Part shown: positions 50,843 to 60,085 of the stretch, in pieces
How the letters are laid out: the number at the start of each line of letters is the position of its first letter
Position numbering within the stretch: position 1 is the first letter of the stretch
Assembly (NCBI GenBank): GCA_028706405.1
Contig: JAQWBM010000005.1
Location: 1 to 64,000 of the forward strand
Source of the DNA: Eubacteriales bacterium
Lineage (GTDB): Bacteria; Bacillota; Clostridia; Peptostreptococcales; Anaerovoracaceae
Direction: 5' to 3'
DNA: 64,000 bases
Translations under genes and position numbers: made by a program
Notes under the pieces: generated by a model
Databases searched by the model: none
Seen by the model: only the letters and a program-made list of their open reading frames with translations
Told to the model about the DNA's origin: nothing

Positions 50843-53193
50843 TTTTCTCCCTTTTCATTAAGGATGACCGCTCCATCCTGATCATTTCTATATACAATTA
50901 TATCCTTTTCTAAACATTTATCAATGATTGTCGGGTGTGGGTGTCCAAAATTATTTTTCCCTACTTGAAAAACAGCAATATTGGGACTGGCTATATCCAA
51001 AAACCTGTCTCCTGTAGAATACCTGCTTCCATGATGAGCTACTTTAAGAATATCTACGTTCAATACGCTTTCACGTTCCCGATATACATTCATGATTTTC
51101 TGTTCGCCTTCCAGACCAATATCTCCTGTAAGCAGCACAGTCAGTCCATGGTAATCTAGTTTGATCAACAGGCTGCTTTCATTTTCATCATGCTCATCCA
51201 TAAGGAATGTTCGATATGTTTCATCTGATTGCTTTTCGGGATAGAGCACATCCAGATAGATGCCCTTTTCGACTTCTATGCGATCCCCTTTTGCCAAGTA
51301 AAGCAGGTTTTGCTTTCTCAACCCTGTATCAGCCATTATCATCTGCTCCTGAAGGCGGTTTGCTTCATAGATTCCAAGTTTTTGGATTTTCATTTTCTTT
51401 GCAAGCTCGACTATTCCAAGATAATGATCGTCATGAAGATGGGTAACGACAGCTAAATCTATATACTTTACCTGGTTCTTCAGCAAATACGGAAGCAATA
51501 TTTTTTCTCCGACGGAATAGTTGGAGCTGCCACCGCCATCAATAAGGATATTCTTGCCTGCAGGAGTCCTTATGTGCAGGCAGTCACCTTGACCTACATC
51601 AACAAAAACCAGCCCGGCCTTATGATGTTCTGTACCGATTGCCGCTGAAGCCAGGCAGGAAACGCAAAGAATAACAGCGCAGATGCCGACAATAACCTTA
51701 TATTTTCTTCGTTGATATTGAATACGAAAAAGTTCAGAGGGAAGATAAAAAAAGAACCCGTAAAACAACAGCATAATAAAAATATATGGGCTTGTAACAT
51801 TAAAAAAGCCCAAGCCCGGCAAATAGAATAACTCGTTTAGCCAGATCATACCATTTATCAGTAATTCTGCTAATTTAGCCAGCACCTCGAATATCAGCCC
51901 GATCGGTCCCACTCCTTCAAAAAAAGACAACGGCATTAATGCAATACCCAAAGGAATGAGTATTCCGGAGATTGCTATTACTGGAATATTCATAAAGAAG
52001 GATGCAATTGAAAAATAATTGAACATATATGCTGTCATGGGCGCCATACCGATCTGGATCACAATCAGCGGAGCAATATAGCGGAATCCCTCAATCACTA
52101 ATTCACTTTTTCTCTTTTGCTTTAGAATATCTAATTTCCTGTTCACCCACGGAAGTGCTGCTGCCAGGCAGAATACGGCCAGATATGATAGCTGAAAGCC
52201 TGCATGAAATAAATAAAACGGATTGGAAATGAGCATTACAAATGCGCACGAAGCTGTACAGGACATAAAATCATACCGGTGATATGAGATTTTAGATATA
52301 ATATAGATAAGGATCATTACCACCGCTCTGACAACGGAAGGCGAAAATTCAGCCAAGGCAGCGTACAAAATCAGAAATAATACAGTCAATAAATAAAAGC
52401 TTCGTGTCTTTTTGTCACCCAAGAGACGGCTGATAAACATAAAAACAATGCACACATGTATTCCAGAGACGCTTAATATATGTGCAATTCCATTTCTTTG
52501 GAACATTTCATATGTATCGTCGTCAATAAGACTGCAATCCCCGAACAGCATTCCTGTCATTATCCCGAATGCTTCCGGTTCCATCACCTTTTCAAGTCTG
52601 TCCAGAAAGCTATATTTTATTAAGGCAATTTTGGAAAACAGAATTGACTGATTCTCTCGTGAAAGAGCAATGTTTTCGGAATCAGCTTTTAGAATAACCC
52701 TCACACCTGTTGTTTTCAGATAGAGCCGGTAATCGAACAGACCCGGATTCCTTCTTTCGTTTGGAAGTAAAACCTCTCCTTTTACGCGAGCCCATTTTCC
52801 GATCATATCCTGTGGTTTCACCCAATTGCCCTTCACCTGAACAAGCCTTTTTCCTCCGTTTTCTGAGGTGATAAGCATTTGCCAATAATCTTCTTTGATT
52901 TGAATTTTTATAACCCGGCCTTCAACGCAACAACGCTGACCTATTGCTTCTTCCAGCGGATCCTGGCGATTTTCGGCTATATAATATGTAAGACAGCCCA
53001 ACAAAGTGACCAATAAGAAAAGGATTACTATTGATGTTTGTTTATTTTTAAATTTAAGAAGCCTTGCGGTAAAATATGCTGCCGTAAGCAGGAATGCATA
53101 TAATATTAAAAAGAAGCCATCTTGCACGATATGATGCTGCATGGCAATTCCAAAAGCAAATGAAAGAAAAAGAAAAACAACCGGTCTTCTCAC
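50794..53193 (-). CDS. comEC: ComEC/Rec2 DNA-uptake channel
   Basis: A 799-residue membrane protein that forms the channel for single-stranded DNA entry in competence. An N-terminal OB-like domain and about ten helices (competence domain: HILSVSGIHVCIVFMF) are followed by a C-terminal metallo-beta-lactamase domain with VVTHLHDDHYLGI and HHGSRYSTGDRF. Length and order match intact Firmicutes ComEC, not a fragment. It is encoded as the first gene ahead of holA. No other competence gene (comEA, comGA) lies in the window, so use in transformation is unproven. Confidence 0.93.
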   Translation of the reverse strand: MRRPVVFLFLSFAFGIAMQHHIVQDGFFLILYAFLLTAAYFTARLLKFKNKQTSIVILFLLVTLLGCLTYYIAENRQDPLEEAIGQRCCVEGRVIKIQIKEDYWQMLITSENGGKRLVQVKGNWVKPQDMIGKWARVKGEVLLPNERRNPGLFDYRLYLKTTGVRVILKADSENIALSRENQSILFSKIALIKYSFLDRLEKVMEPEAFGIMTGMLFGDCSLIDDDTYEMFQRNGIAHILSVSGIHVCIVFMFISRLLGDKKTRSFYLLTVLFLILYAALAEFSPSVVRAVVMILIYIISKISYHRYDFMSCTASCAFVMLISNPFYLFHAGFQLSYLAVFCLAAALPWVNRKLDILKQKRKSELVIEGFRYIAPLIVIQIGMAPMTAYMFNYFSIASFFMNIPVIAISGILIPLGIALMPLSFFEGVGPIGLIFEVLAKLAELLINGMIWLNELFYLPGLGFFNVTSPYIFIMLLFYGFFFYLPSELFRIQYQRRKYKVIVGICAVILCVSCLASAAIGTEHHKAGLVFVDVGQGDCLHIRTPAGKNILIDGGGSSNYSVGEKILLPYLLKNQVKYIDLAVVTHLHDDHYLGIVELAKKMKIQKLGIYEANRLQEQMIMADTGLRKQNLLYLAKGDRIEVEKGIYLDVLYPEKQSDETYRTFLMDEHDENESSLLIKLDYHGLTVLLTGDIGLEGEQKIMNVYRERESVLNVDILKVAHHGSRYSTGDRFLDIASPNIAVFQVGKNNFGHPHPTIIDKCLEKDIIVYRNDQDGAVILNEKGEKWQIEALIEGSMHTRE

Positions 53194-53339
53194 AGTTCAT
53201 ATCTCCCGCCGAAGAATACCAAGCCCTGATTCTCTCATATATATATTACCATATTATGTTATTTTAGTCAATTATTATTGCCACACCTGCACGGATTTAC
53301 CTATCTGTAAACCCGAAATATTAATGTAAACGAAAAAAA

Positions 53340-53756
53340 TCAATCTGAAGGCAGGGATCGGTGACCCAGTCCTATTACAACTTCATTGAGATGCAGCAGC
53401 CCTATGCTCATGAATATGCATACGCTGAGGTGCTCCCTATGCCTGCAAATCGCCACCTTCCCTCCGCCGTTAAGACCGGTAGCCTTTGCCGCAATCTGCG
53501 TTATCGCTTCCCTCGAGGCACCGGCGATTGCACCGTCTTGTACATGACTTTCCTTCGTTATTCCGCTTTTCCTGGAAGCAATGATTGCTCTTTCGATCAC
53601 AATATGAATTGAGTTTACAATATCTCCGCCTATATCTACCGCAGCACCACGAATTTCCTTTTCCTTCAGTTTTGCGATAAGTATTTCCTCTGAACTTCTG
53701 TTGGGTGTAATCGCAAGCTTGATAGCTGCTCTGGCCACATCGACACTGTCGTACAT
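53340..53756 (-). CDS. HutP-family RNA-binding regulator
   Basis: A 138-residue protein resembling HutP, the L-histidine and Mg-dependent antiterminator of the B. subtilis hut operon. The C-terminal two thirds align by eye: AIIASRKSGITKESH, then EAITQIAAKATGL and LSVCIFMSIGLLHLNEVVIG. In B. subtilis HutP the metal is held by histidines of an ESHxxxH motif and a later His. Here ESH and the later His (LLHL) are kept, but the second motif His is Gly. No hut gene lies nearby, and the gene is divergent from the PBP. The target RNA is unknown. Confidence 0.72.
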   Translation of the reverse strand: MYDSVDVARAAIKLAITPNRSSEEILIAKLKEKEIRGAAVDIGGDIVNSIHIVIERAIIASRKSGITKESHVQDGAIAGASREAITQIAAKATGLNGGGKVAICRHREHLSVCIFMSIGLLHLNEVVIGLGHRSLPSD

Positions 53757-54120
53757 AATTTCCCCTCCATGCTGATAAGCATAACGAAATTATTCGCATT
53801 CGTCTCTTTATGTTTCTACTTTACAATGAAAAAGTAAAGAAATCAAGGTTACTGTTCACGCTGGGGCAAAGGCATTGGCTGCGGTTGAAACCGGTTGTTG
53901 GAGGGTTTCAACCGCAGCCAATGCCTTTGCCCCAGCGTGAACAGTAACAAATCAATATTACAAGTATGTGTTTTTGATAGATTTCGATTAACATGATAAG
54001 ATCCTTGTGCTATAATAACTTCATCTATAGCAATCATACCCTCTCTCTATATAGTAATAATAATTAGTCTGTAAAAGATTTAAATAGAGATCAAACAGTT
54101 AGCAGGGGAAGGTGATAATC
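53757..54120. other. Gap containing a perfect 101-bp hairpin element
   Basis: This 364-base gap lies between the divergent HutP-like and PBP genes and has no supported gene. At 53848-53892 and 53904-53948 it has an exact 45-bp inverted repeat with an 11-base loop. The arms begin GTTACTGTTCACGCTGGGGC. Being in the PBP upstream region, it could block or attenuate transcription or be a mobile non-autonomous element; a promoter for the PBP gene was not confidently found. Confidence 0.75.
53848..53948. repeat. 101-bp perfect inverted repeat (45-bp arms)
   Basis: The two 45-base arms are exact reverse complements as read base by base, separated by GGTTGTTGGAG. The outer GTTACTGTTCAC equals the ends of the 29175-29410 element, which points to a shared repeat family. 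No coding capacity is present. Perfect pairing over 45 bp suggests recent origin or purifying selection for the stem. Confidence 0.85.
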
Positions 54121-57100
54121 TTGACAGATGAGTTTGAAAAAACTGATGAACAAAAAGAAATGGACGATTTCTTTGAGAAATTTGATAAAATAAGTGATGA
54201 TTTCGATAAAAGCTTCAATATGGCCAATGAAAAACAAGAACAAAAAAAAGATTTAGATAAACCTGCAGGGGATGAGGTTGACCCGAAATTGTCAGAAACT
54301 GTAAAAAAGCCAATTGGAAATCCCCTTGAAGACAGTGTAAATAAAACACGATTAGAACGATTGTCTGAATCCAGGCCTCAGAATCATCTCATCACGGCAT
54401 TGAATGAAAAAGTGAATTCTGTAAAAAAACAATTTAATAAAAATTATGATTTAATTCAGAGTGCATCCGTTGAAAAAATGAACGGCACAGCACAGGATAA
54501 GGTTGATAGTCCTATGAACAGAAAAACCAGCGATAAGAAAAAGAAATATACTATGAACAAGAAACAAATGCTTAAGACCCTTATGTTTGTATTACTTGCT
54601 TTCGGTATAGTTATTGTCGGAATTATTATCTCAATTATAGCAAGAACGGAGCCTATCGAGCCGGGTAATATTTATTCGCGTCTGTCGGAAAATTCCATCC
54701 TGTATGATGATGATGGCAATATTATCGACAGCGTCCTGACCTCGAACAAAGAAATGCGAACCAACGTATCCTATTCTGATCTGCCTCAGGATCTCGTGGA
54801 TGCCTTTGTGGCAATTGAAGATAAAACCTTCTGGGATCACGGCGGATTCAATGTGATCCGCATACTGGGCGCTATTAAGGAAGGTATAGTGGAAGGAGAC
54901 AGGATTGGAGGAACGAGCACAATAACACAACAGCTGGCAAGAAACGTCTATCTGGCGGAGAACAAATCGGACCGAACACTGACCAGAAAGATCATGGAGG
55001 CTTATTACGCCATACTGTTGGAAAGGCAGCTCTCAAAGGAGCAAATCATCGAAGCTTACCTGAATACAATATATCTCGGATACGGAGCCAATGGTGTCCA
55101 GGCTGCGTCTCAGGCATATTTTTCAAAGGATGTTCAGGACCTGACTCTTCTGGAATCCGCAGCTCTTGCCAGCCTTCCGCAGGCTCCCGACACAAATGCT
55201 CTGATAAAAAGATATGACAGCGGACAGGTTGCGGAAGATGACCCTGATATCATTAGAAAAGGCGAGACATATACCCTTGTATACAACGATACATTTTCAA
55301 ATAGAAAAAATCTGGTCCTCTCCTTTATGTTGGAACAAGAGAAGATCTCCCAGGAGGAATATGACGCATCCATGGCCGCGAATCTAAGAGATTCTATCAA
55401 CCCGGGTGATGATTCTGCAGAGGAGATATCCTCTTACTTTGCTGACTATGCAATAGACGCGGTTGTAAAGGATTTAATGGAAGAACGGAATCTGGATGAA
55501 TCGGAAGCCAGACAAATGATTAAAAATAACGGGCTTCGGATTTACACCACAATGAACTCCCGCACGCAAAAAATCGTGGAGCAGGAATTCACAAAAAATA
55601 GTAACTTTCCAAATGTTACCGGACTGAAAAAAGATGGCTCCGGAAACATTCTTAATTCAAACAAGAATATTTTACTTTATAATTATAATAATTATTTTGA
55701 TAAAGAAGGTACTTTCCTGCTTAACACGGATGAATATAAGATAGACACAGAAGGAGGAATGACCCTGTATAAGGGAAAGCGCCTGAATTTTTATAAAACT
55801 GAGGTTCAAGGTCAGATAGACTACAGTGTGGAATTTAAAGACATGTACATTGTGCAGGACAAAGTCTTCTATTCCATCAAGGGCGGCGTGGTCAACATAC
55901 CACAGAAGTACAAGAGCAAGGATAATGACGGCAATTTGATAATCAGCAAGCAGTTCTTTACAGATTATCCTGACTTTTTCCAGTTTGTCGATAAGGGCGT
56001 CTCCCTTGCAAAAACCTACAAATTGAAGGATGGAACGGTCCAGAATACTTATACGCTAAAGCAAAGGGTCGTTCAGCCTCAGTCCGCAATGGTTATTTTT
56101 GATTATAAGGACGGAAGCATCAAGGCCATGGTGGGCGGCAGAAACATTGACGGAAGATTGCTTTTTAACCGGGCAACCAGCCCGAGACAACCAGGCTCAG
56201 CCATCAAGCCGATGAGCGTATACGGACCTGCCCTTCAAAGCGGTCTTGATAAATCAAATGCCGGAATAAAAAATGCCGCCTCAGAAGGGAACAGCTATGG
56301 CAACCTTTGGACTGCCGCAAGCGTAATAGATGATGCTCCGTTAACCGTACAGGGAAAATTATGGCCTAAGAACTGGTATAGCGGCTATCGTGGCTTACAA
56401 ACCATGCGTGAGTCCATAGAACAGTCCGTGAACGTAAATGCAGTTAAAGTATTTTCTGAAATCGGTGCACAAACTTCAGTGAAGTTCTTAAAGAAATTGA
56501 ATGTTTCTACCATAATAGAATCCGGAAGTGTTAACGATATGAATGCCGCTGCCCTGGCACTGGGCGGTATGACTCATGGAATATCGCCTTTGGAGATGGT
56601 TGCAGCTTATGGATCTTATGCAAATCAAGGATATTATACAGAGCCCATAGCATATACAAAGGTTACAAATAAAAAAGGAGAAATCATACTGGAAAACGCT
56701 GCTGCAAAAACAAAGGTTATGGATGAAGGAGTCGCCTTTATCATGACCGATATGCTGCGCTCAACGGTCACCAGCGGGATTGCCAAATCCGCAGCGATAG
56801 GGAGCCATCCGGTAGCCGGAAAGACCGGAACGACATCAGATAACTATGATGCCTGGTTTGTCGGATATACACCTAGCTTAGCTGCATCTATATGGATAGG
56901 AAATGATATAAATATTGAGCTGAGCCAGGGAAGTGCTGCTGCGGCTAAAGTCTGGAGCAAAATCATGAGACAGGTTCATTCAGATCTGCCTGTCGGAAGA
57001 TTTCCGACGGCAAACAATGTAATCAGCGTAGCAATCGACACTAAATCAGGCCGACTCCCATCTGAACTTAGTGCGTTGGATCCCAGAGGCACTGTAAGAA

Positions 57101-57504
57101 ATGAGTATTTTATCAAGGGAACCGAACCGACAACGTATGATAATGTCCATGTTGCAGTAAATATGTGCATCGACAGTAATTATTTAGCTACTCCTTACTG
57201 CTTAAATACCGAAAGCAGAGTTTTTGTGAAGAGACCTAATTCCGCATCCGGAGTTGGAGATCACGGTTCTGAGAGCCCGTCATATTACTGCAATATTCAT
57301 AACCCCGATGTAAATGCCTATCCGATCGACCCGAACGCCACATTAAATCCTGACAATATGTGGGACGGAAGTGAAGGCAATCCGAACGGCGGAGGAATGA
57401 ATCCGGGCAACAACGGCAATGGTAACAATAATAACGGCAACGGTAATACCGATGAGCCTGATGACGGAAGCAGGATACCGGACTGGCTGAATTTTTTTGA
57501 TTAA
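54121..57504 (+). CDS. Class A penicillin-binding protein (PBP1A type)
   Basis: A bifunctional peptidoglycan polymerase/crosslinker of about 1127 residues. A roughly 140-residue acidic and charged cytoplasmic leader precedes one membrane helix (LKTLMFVLLAFGIVIVGIII). The GT51 domain has AFVAIEDKTFWDHGG (catalytic Glu) and GGTSTITQQLARN. The transpeptidase domain has SAIK, SVN and KTGTTSDNYDAWF. A long insertion lies between them, and an Asn/Gly-rich tail ends the protein. The TTG at 54121 is preferred over the GTG at 54112, as GGGGAAGG lies eight bases before it. Divergent from the HutP-like gene across a hairpin element. Confidence 0.92.
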   Translation: MTDEFEKTDEQKEMDDFFEKFDKISDDFDKSFNMANEKQEQKKDLDKPAGDEVDPKLSETVKKPIGNPLEDSVNKTRLERLSESRPQNHLITALNEKVNSVKKQFNKNYDLIQSASVEKMNGTAQDKVDSPMNRKTSDKKKKYTMNKKQMLKTLMFVLLAFGIVIVGIIISIIARTEPIEPGNIYSRLSENSILYDDDGNIIDSVLTSNKEMRTNVSYSDLPQDLVDAFVAIEDKTFWDHGGFNVIRILGAIKEGIVEGDRIGGTSTITQQLARNVYLAENKSDRTLTRKIMEAYYAILLERQLSKEQIIEAYLNTIYLGYGANGVQAASQAYFSKDVQDLTLLESAALASLPQAPDTNALIKRYDSGQVAEDDPDIIRKGETYTLVYNDTFSNRKNLVLSFMLEQEKISQEEYDASMAANLRDSINPGDDSAEEISSYFADYAIDAVVKDLMEERNLDESEARQMIKNNGLRIYTTMNSRTQKIVEQEFTKNSNFPNVTGLKKDGSGNILNSNKNILLYNYNNYFDKEGTFLLNTDEYKIDTEGGMTLYKGKRLNFYKTEVQGQIDYSVEFKDMYIVQDKVFYSIKGGVVNIPQKYKSKDNDGNLIISKQFFTDYPDFFQFVDKGVSLAKTYKLKDGTVQNTYTLKQRVVQPQSAMVIFDYKDGSIKAMVGGRNIDGRLLFNRATSPRQPGSAIKPMSVYGPALQSGLDKSNAGIKNAASEGNSYGNLWTAASVIDDAPLTVQGKLWPKNWYSGYRGLQTMRESIEQSVNVNAVKVFSEIGAQTSVKFLKKLNVSTIIESGSVNDMNAAALALGGMTHGISPLEMVAAYGSYANQGYYTEPIAYTKVTNKKGEIILENAAAKTKVMDEGVAFIMTDMLRSTVTSGIAKSAAIGSHPVAGKTGTTSDNYDAWFVGYTPSLAASIWIGNDINIELSQGSAAAAKVWSKIMRQVHSDLPVGRFPTANNVISVAIDTKSGRLPSELSALDPRGTVRNEYFIKGTEPTTYDNVHVAVNMCIDSNYLATPYCLNTESRVFVKRPNSASGVGDHGSESPSYYCNIHNPDVNAYPIDPNATLNPDNMWDGSEGNPNGGGMNPGNNGNGNNNNGNGNTDEPDDGSRIPDWLNFFD

Positions 57505-57549
57505 TAATTAATATTGAAGGCGGCATCAAACGCAGTCTTTAACTCCCTC

Positions 57550-57903
57550 TCATCGTTTCGATTTAGGTGAAAAAACAAGAGCAATGATATATCCGAACAC
57601 TACTGCTGCGGTTAGTCCTGCGGCAGTATTTTTTATTCCTCCGGAAATGGCAGCCAGAAAACCGTCTTTGGCACCATCCATGGACCCCTTGGCCAGAGAA
57701 TATCCAAATCCCGGCAATGGAACCGTTGCGCCGTTTTTTGCCAATTTTACAAGAGGCTCATACAAGCCAAGCCCCGTCAAAACAGCGCCTGCCACCACGA
57801 AAATGACCAGAATTCTTGGTGTAGTCAGCTTTGTAGTATCTATCAGTATCTGACCGATCACGCACATACCGCCGCCGATTACAAATGCATAAAAATAATC
57901 CAT
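57550..57903 (-). CDS. spoVAE: Stage V sporulation protein AE
   Basis: A 117-residue membrane protein (four helices) of the SpoVAC/SpoVAE family that helps move Ca-dipicolinate across the forespore membrane. It starts MDYFYAFVIGGGMCVIGQIL and has GLGLYEPLVKLAKNGATVPL, typical of SpoVAEb. Its ATG (57901-57903) sits directly after the spoVAD stop. It ends the spoVACDE operon, with 45 bases to the convergent PBP gene. Confidence 0.94.
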   Translation of the reverse strand: MDYFYAFVIGGGMCVIGQILIDTTKLTTPRILVIFVVAGAVLTGLGLYEPLVKLAKNGATVPLPGFGYSLAKGSMDGAKDGFLAAISGGIKNTAAGLTAAVVFGYIIALVFSPKSKR

Positions 57904-58956
57904 TTAACTTCCTCCTTCCGTTGAAACCGCAACGGCGTGAGCAATACCGGGAATTGATTCTCCTTGCTGTGAACTTATAGTAGACAATAATGCTCCTGTA
58001 GAAACCAGCAATGCATTTTTGATTTTTCCGGCTCTCATCTCTTTGTATACATATCCGCTAAAAATGGAAGCAGAGCATCCACACCCACTTCCGCCGCTAT
58101 GTGTGTCCTGACTTTTTTCATACATCATCGCGCCACAGTCATCATAAACATTTGTCACATCCATACCGGCTCCATTTAATAAGTCAACGGCGATTTCCTT
58201 GCCAATCAGACCTAAATCGCCGGTAAGTATCATGTCATAAAATTCAGGGTTTCTTCCGGTATCCAAAAAATGTCTTACAATGGTATCTACCGCTGCAGGA
58301 ACCATCGCCGCACCCATTTGATTTACATCTGTTATCCCTGCATCTATGATTTTTCCCGGGGTTGCATGGGTAATGTATATTTCTTTAACATCCTGCCCCT
58401 GCGTGAGAGCAGAATCACCTTTATCTTCCGAGGAAAGAACCATCCCCCCTGCTGCCGTGCTGGTCCATTGTGCAGATGGAGGACGATGATTACCATGCTC
58501 AAGCGGCATGCGAAACTGTCTTTCGGCTGTGCAATAATGGCTGGAAGCTCCTATTAATATATTTGATGCATAATGACCGTCTATCATCATGGAACCTAGA
58601 ATCATCGACTCAGTCATGGTAGAACATGCTCCATATATCCCTAAAAATGGTATAGAAAGATCTCTGGCCATAAAGGATGATGACATGAGTTGGTTTATCA
58701 GATCACCGGTCAGCATGCTGTCGATTTCTTCTTTTTTGTGGCCGGATTTTTGAAGTGCAAGTAAAACTGCCTGTTTAAGCATTTTACTTTCCGATTTTTC
58801 CCATGTTTTTTCACCGAAGGTGTCATCATCCAGTATGATATCAAACCACTTAGCCATCGGTCCTTTTCCTTCTTTTTCTCCAACTATAGCACAAGAACCG
58901 ATGATCCTGGGCTTTAGCGGGAATTGAAAGGTCTGTTTTCCAAGTTTATTCTTCAT
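57904..58956 (-). CDS. spoVAD: Stage V sporulation protein AD
   Basis: A 350-residue thiolase-fold protein that binds dipicolinic acid and is needed for its uptake into the spore. The start KLGKQTFQFPLKPRI, YGACSTMTESMILGSMMI and DCGAMMYEKSQDTHSGGSGC are family hallmarks, and there is no enzymatic role. It starts nine bases after the spoVAC stop and abuts spoVAE, so the three genes are one transcript. Expression in the forespore (SigG) is expected from family knowledge; a convincing SigG promoter was not identified. Confidence 0.95.
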   Translation of the reverse strand: MKNKLGKQTFQFPLKPRIIGSCAIVGEKEGKGPMAKWFDIILDDDTFGEKTWEKSESKMLKQAVLLALQKSGHKKEEIDSMLTGDLINQLMSSSFMARDLSIPFLGIYGACSTMTESMILGSMMIDGHYASNILIGASSHYCTAERQFRMPLEHGNHRPPSAQWTSTAAGGMVLSSEDKGDSALTQGQDVKEIYITHATPGKIIDAGITDVNQMGAAMVPAAVDTIVRHFLDTGRNPEFYDMILTGDLGLIGKEIAVDLLNGAGMDVTNVYDDCGAMMYEKSQDTHSGGSGCGCSASIFSGYVYKEMRAGKIKNALLVSTGALLSTISSQQGESIPGIAHAVAVSTEGGS

Positions 58957-58965
58957 AGTCTACTC

Positions 58966-59439
58966 CTATTGCATAAAATAACTGATGATGCCAATGATGG
59001 CGGAAACTGTAATTCCGCACACTAATACGGGACCAGCAAGACTGAAAAGCTTTGCTCCTATACCCAGCACCGGTCCTTCTTTTTTGTATTCGATCGCCGG
59101 AGCCACCATAGAATTGGCAAATCCGGTGATAGGGACGAATACTCCCGCACCTGCAAATTTTCCTATTGTATCAAAAACGCCCAGTCCGGTCAGCAACTGA
59201 GCAAGACAAATAAGGAAAACCGTTACATAAGCTCCGGCATTTTTTTCGCTTAATCCCTTGTCCATCAATAGATTCTGTACATATAAAGCAGCTATACAGA
59301 TCAATCCTCCAACGAAAAATGCCTTGAGACTATTAGAAAAATATTTTGGCCGAGGTGTGAATTGCTTCACATACTGCTCATACTTTTTCGCAACTTCTTT
59401 TTCCGGTTTATTATTCAGTTCTTTTTCTTTACTGGTCAT
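58966..59439 (-). CDS. spoVAC: Stage V sporulation protein AC
   Basis: A 157-residue membrane protein that acts as a mechanosensitive-type channel component for Ca-dipicolinate. A charged N-terminus (KEKELNNKPEKEVAKKYEQY) leads to helices with SLKAFFVGGLICIAALYVQ and IGKFAGAGVFVPITGFANSM. It is the first gene of the spoVA run. AAAGGAG lies 14 bases before the ATG at 59437-59439. The leader between 59440 and 59530 has no strong sigma-factor match by eye. Confidence 0.94.
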   Translation of the reverse strand: MTSKEKELNNKPEKEVAKKYEQYVKQFTPRPKYFSNSLKAFFVGGLICIAALYVQNLLMDKGLSEKNAGAYVTVFLICLAQLLTGLGVFDTIGKFAGAGVFVPITGFANSMVAPAIEYKKEGPVLGIGAKLFSLAGPVLVCGITVSAIIGIISYFMQ

Positions 59440-59530
59440 ATTAAAGCAATCTCCTTTTTATCTTATTTCTGATTTTAGTGTTTCCATTAATGTATAATTC
59501 ATTTATCAAAAACCTCTGATTATTTCATAC

Positions 59531-59558
59531 AAAAAAAGGAACCGGAGGTTCCATTTTT
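59531..59558 (-). terminator. Terminator of the small orphan gene
   Basis: The stem GGAACC (59538-59543) and GGTTCC (59547-59552) with a three-base loop is flanked by A7 and T6 tracts. On the minus strand it ends the 59634-59921 gene and lies just before spoVAC. Confidence 0.85.
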
Positions 59559-59633
59559 TAGAAGTAATTATTTTGATGCTGCATTCATTCAATATGGAAA
59601 AATTTTAGCATAAATTTTAGCATTTAAAATTTA

Positions 59634-59921
59634 TTATGCTTTTCTCCCGTCAAAATAAGCGCATTGGTTATAGTATTTTATATCTTCCCTCCACAGCTTT
59701 TTATAATTATTTTCTTTTTCTTTTATTGCTTTTATTGGTTTTTTTAAAGGCTTCAATAAGGAAACCGGTGAAGGAAAGAGCTTGGATGTTTTGTTTGCAG
59801 CAGAATCGATTATTTTACAGATTTCATCTTTTGGTAATTTGGAACGTTTAAAAGGTTCGGTTTTTCTCATACTATATTGCGGACATAACGCATTGCATGC
59901 GTCAGTATATTGAATGATCAT
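59634..59921 (-). CDS. Small Cys-containing hypothetical protein
   Basis: A 95-residue protein that I do not recognise. It is basic (many K and R), with a Cys pair near the start (DACNALCPQYSMRK) and another Cys near the end (YYNQCAYFDGRKA). It has no membrane helix. The ATG at 59919-59921 is preceded by AAGGGGAGG with 11-base spacing, and a good terminator follows, so a real monocistronic gene is likely. Its place between the glycosyltransferase and spoVAC, in the same direction, hints at sporulation or envelope use, but nothing more can be said. Confidence 0.6.
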   Translation of the reverse strand: MIIQYTDACNALCPQYSMRKTEPFKRSKLPKDEICKIIDSAANKTSKLFPSPVSLLKPLKKPIKAIKEKENNYKKLWREDIKYYNQCAYFDGRKA

Positions 59922-60085
59922 TGTCCCGGAATCCTCCCCTTTAATAAAGTCACCACATTATTAAACTTGAAAATAGCCGATTTTTGCTTTTCAATCATTT
60001 TACACCTCAAATTGTTTAGGAACGACCTGATGAAAAATACAGGAATCTTTTTTTGCCATCGTTTCTTTGCTGTAGTATGCATCTA

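Noticed and set aside
59440-59530. SigG promoter for spoVAC.
   Set aside because: GTATG and CATT-like boxes occur, but none has acceptable spacing and match together.
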